The notes beneath the pieces were generated by a model. That model ran no database searches, was not told the DNA's origin, and saw only the letters and a list, made by a program, of their open reading frames with translations. This document shows, piece by piece, positions 63,437 to 64,000 of a DNA stretch of 64,000 bases. A program made the translations under genes and the position numbers. Source of the DNA: Ancylostoma caninum (Eukaryota; Nematoda; Chromadorea; Rhabditida; Ancylostomatidae); assembly GCA_037903475.1 (NCBI GenBank), contig JBAJFG010000538.1, positions 868,001-932,000 on the forward strand, given 5' to 3'. Every line of letters starts with the position of its first letter. The stretch's first letter is position 1.

Positions 63437-63959
63437 CTAATGATTGACAGCAACGTCAGAATGAGATGGGGTTGTCGCCACCATGTCTTGCAGTTTCTTC
63501 ACTTGCATAACTAGCTTCTGATTAGACATTTCCAACTGTCTCACGCGATCTGCAACTTGCTGTTCAGTGAAAGGTAGTAGAAAGTATGATTATTAGAATA
63601 CCTTTAATAGGCAGTTAACACTACAGCGTAGCACCTTAAAAGTACAAGAAATATCTTGAAATGGTTTTATAGCCACCTTGAAATTATTCTATTTTGATTA
63701 GAAGCGATTACTGGATCAACTTAGCATAAATGTCAGCAAAATTAGGACTTGCAAATCCCAAGCGAATCTTGACCTACCTTAAATGACTATTTAAAAGGTA
63801 CATGACCACCCACTACTCCAAAAAGCGAGAAAAACTCGCAGCCAAAGAAAAGTAAAACTCACTTTTGAGTTGAGTGTTCTCGTTGAAGTACGCCTGACAA
63901 CGAGATTCTAGAGTGTCCATGTATTCTTTGCGCTTACGGCGTGATTCTTGAGCTGACAG
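63437..63959 (-). CDS. CREB3/OASIS-type bZIP transcription factor, last exons (partial)
   Basis: Exon 63959-63863 encodes LSAQESRRKRKEYMDTLESR, the basic region of CREB3/OASIS-type factors (S-A-Q-E-S-R-R-K-(K/R)-K-E-Y). Exon 63549-63437 encodes the rest of the leucine zipper, VRQLEMSNQKLVMQVKKLQ, with Leu/Val at heptad positions. It ends in a short tail and TAG (63439-63437). Splice sites are TTAATTGCAG, GTGAGT and TTGCAG. The start and activation domain lie beyond the right edge. SAQESRR rather than AARECRR favours CREB3-like (C. elegans let-607/crh-2 type) over CREB1. Such proteins normally have a membrane span and are released by proteolysis under ER or secretory stress; this reading lacks the span. 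A GTAAAA donor follows the stop immediately. Confidence 0.82.
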
Positions 63960-64000
63960 CTGCAATTAAGCCGTGTTACATGAAGCCCGAGTGAACATTG

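Overview
The window looks like a gene-poor, repeat-rich stretch of a nematode chromosome, most likely a clade V (strongylid or hookworm-like) parasite. The pointers are small exons with short-consensus introns (TTTCAG acceptors, GTAAGT/GTGAGT donors), 50-65 nt introns inside a transposase gene, (CA)n, (TA)n and poly-C tracts, and many small DNA transposons of the hAT, Tc1/mariner, TTAA-type and MULE kinds. The species is an inference; nothing here names it. No rRNA, canonical tRNA, CRISPR array or bacterial operon was seen.

Three host genes are supported by splice structure and protein content. On the + strand a 73-residue secreted peptide is encoded in three exons (20064-23148) around a 2.7 kb first intron filled with microsatellites and a hAT element. 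On the - strand a secreted, Trp-punctuated, Ala/Lys/Glu-rich repeat protein (52300-54268) is built from small exons joined by phase-1 introns; its 1.3 kb first intron holds a mariner-type MITE. At the right edge, on the - strand, are the last exons of a CREB3/OASIS-type bZIP transcription factor (63437-63959). Its stop codon sits exactly on a good splice donor, followed by an in-phase exon-like ORF with a membrane segment.

Layout. 1-20 kb: no confident gene; old duplicated sequence (about 8.85-11.7 kb), a tRNA-like SINE, and five MITE-like elements (13.4, 15.4, 16.8, 17.7 and 18.3 kb). 20-23 kb: secreted-peptide gene. 24.7-26.2 kb: minisatellite with a roughly 60-bp period. 27.9-31.7 kb: second TTAA-family copy, a perfect 38-bp-arm palindrome, and a dispersed element carrying a different 60-bp minisatellite. 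32.5-35.9 kb: a 3.39 kb Tc1-like transposon with about 570-600 bp terminal inverted repeats, TA target duplication and a four-exon DDE transposase broken by one frameshift. 36.5-44 kb: three more arrays of the dispersed 60-bp minisatellite, a LINE 3' end and Tc1-like termini. 44-51 kb: orphan exon-like ORFs and palindromic repeats. 53-61 kb: mariner relics and a MULE fragment between inverted repeats. 61-64 kb: probable 3' region and end of the bZIP gene.

The genes show no evident pathway relationship. The strongest unusual signals are the long-TIR, intron-bearing Tc1-like element, the mobile family with an internal 60-bp minisatellite, the stop-at-splice-donor arrangement in the bZIP gene and the modular exons of the secreted repeat protein. 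Boundaries of diverged repeats are approximate because they were judged by eye.
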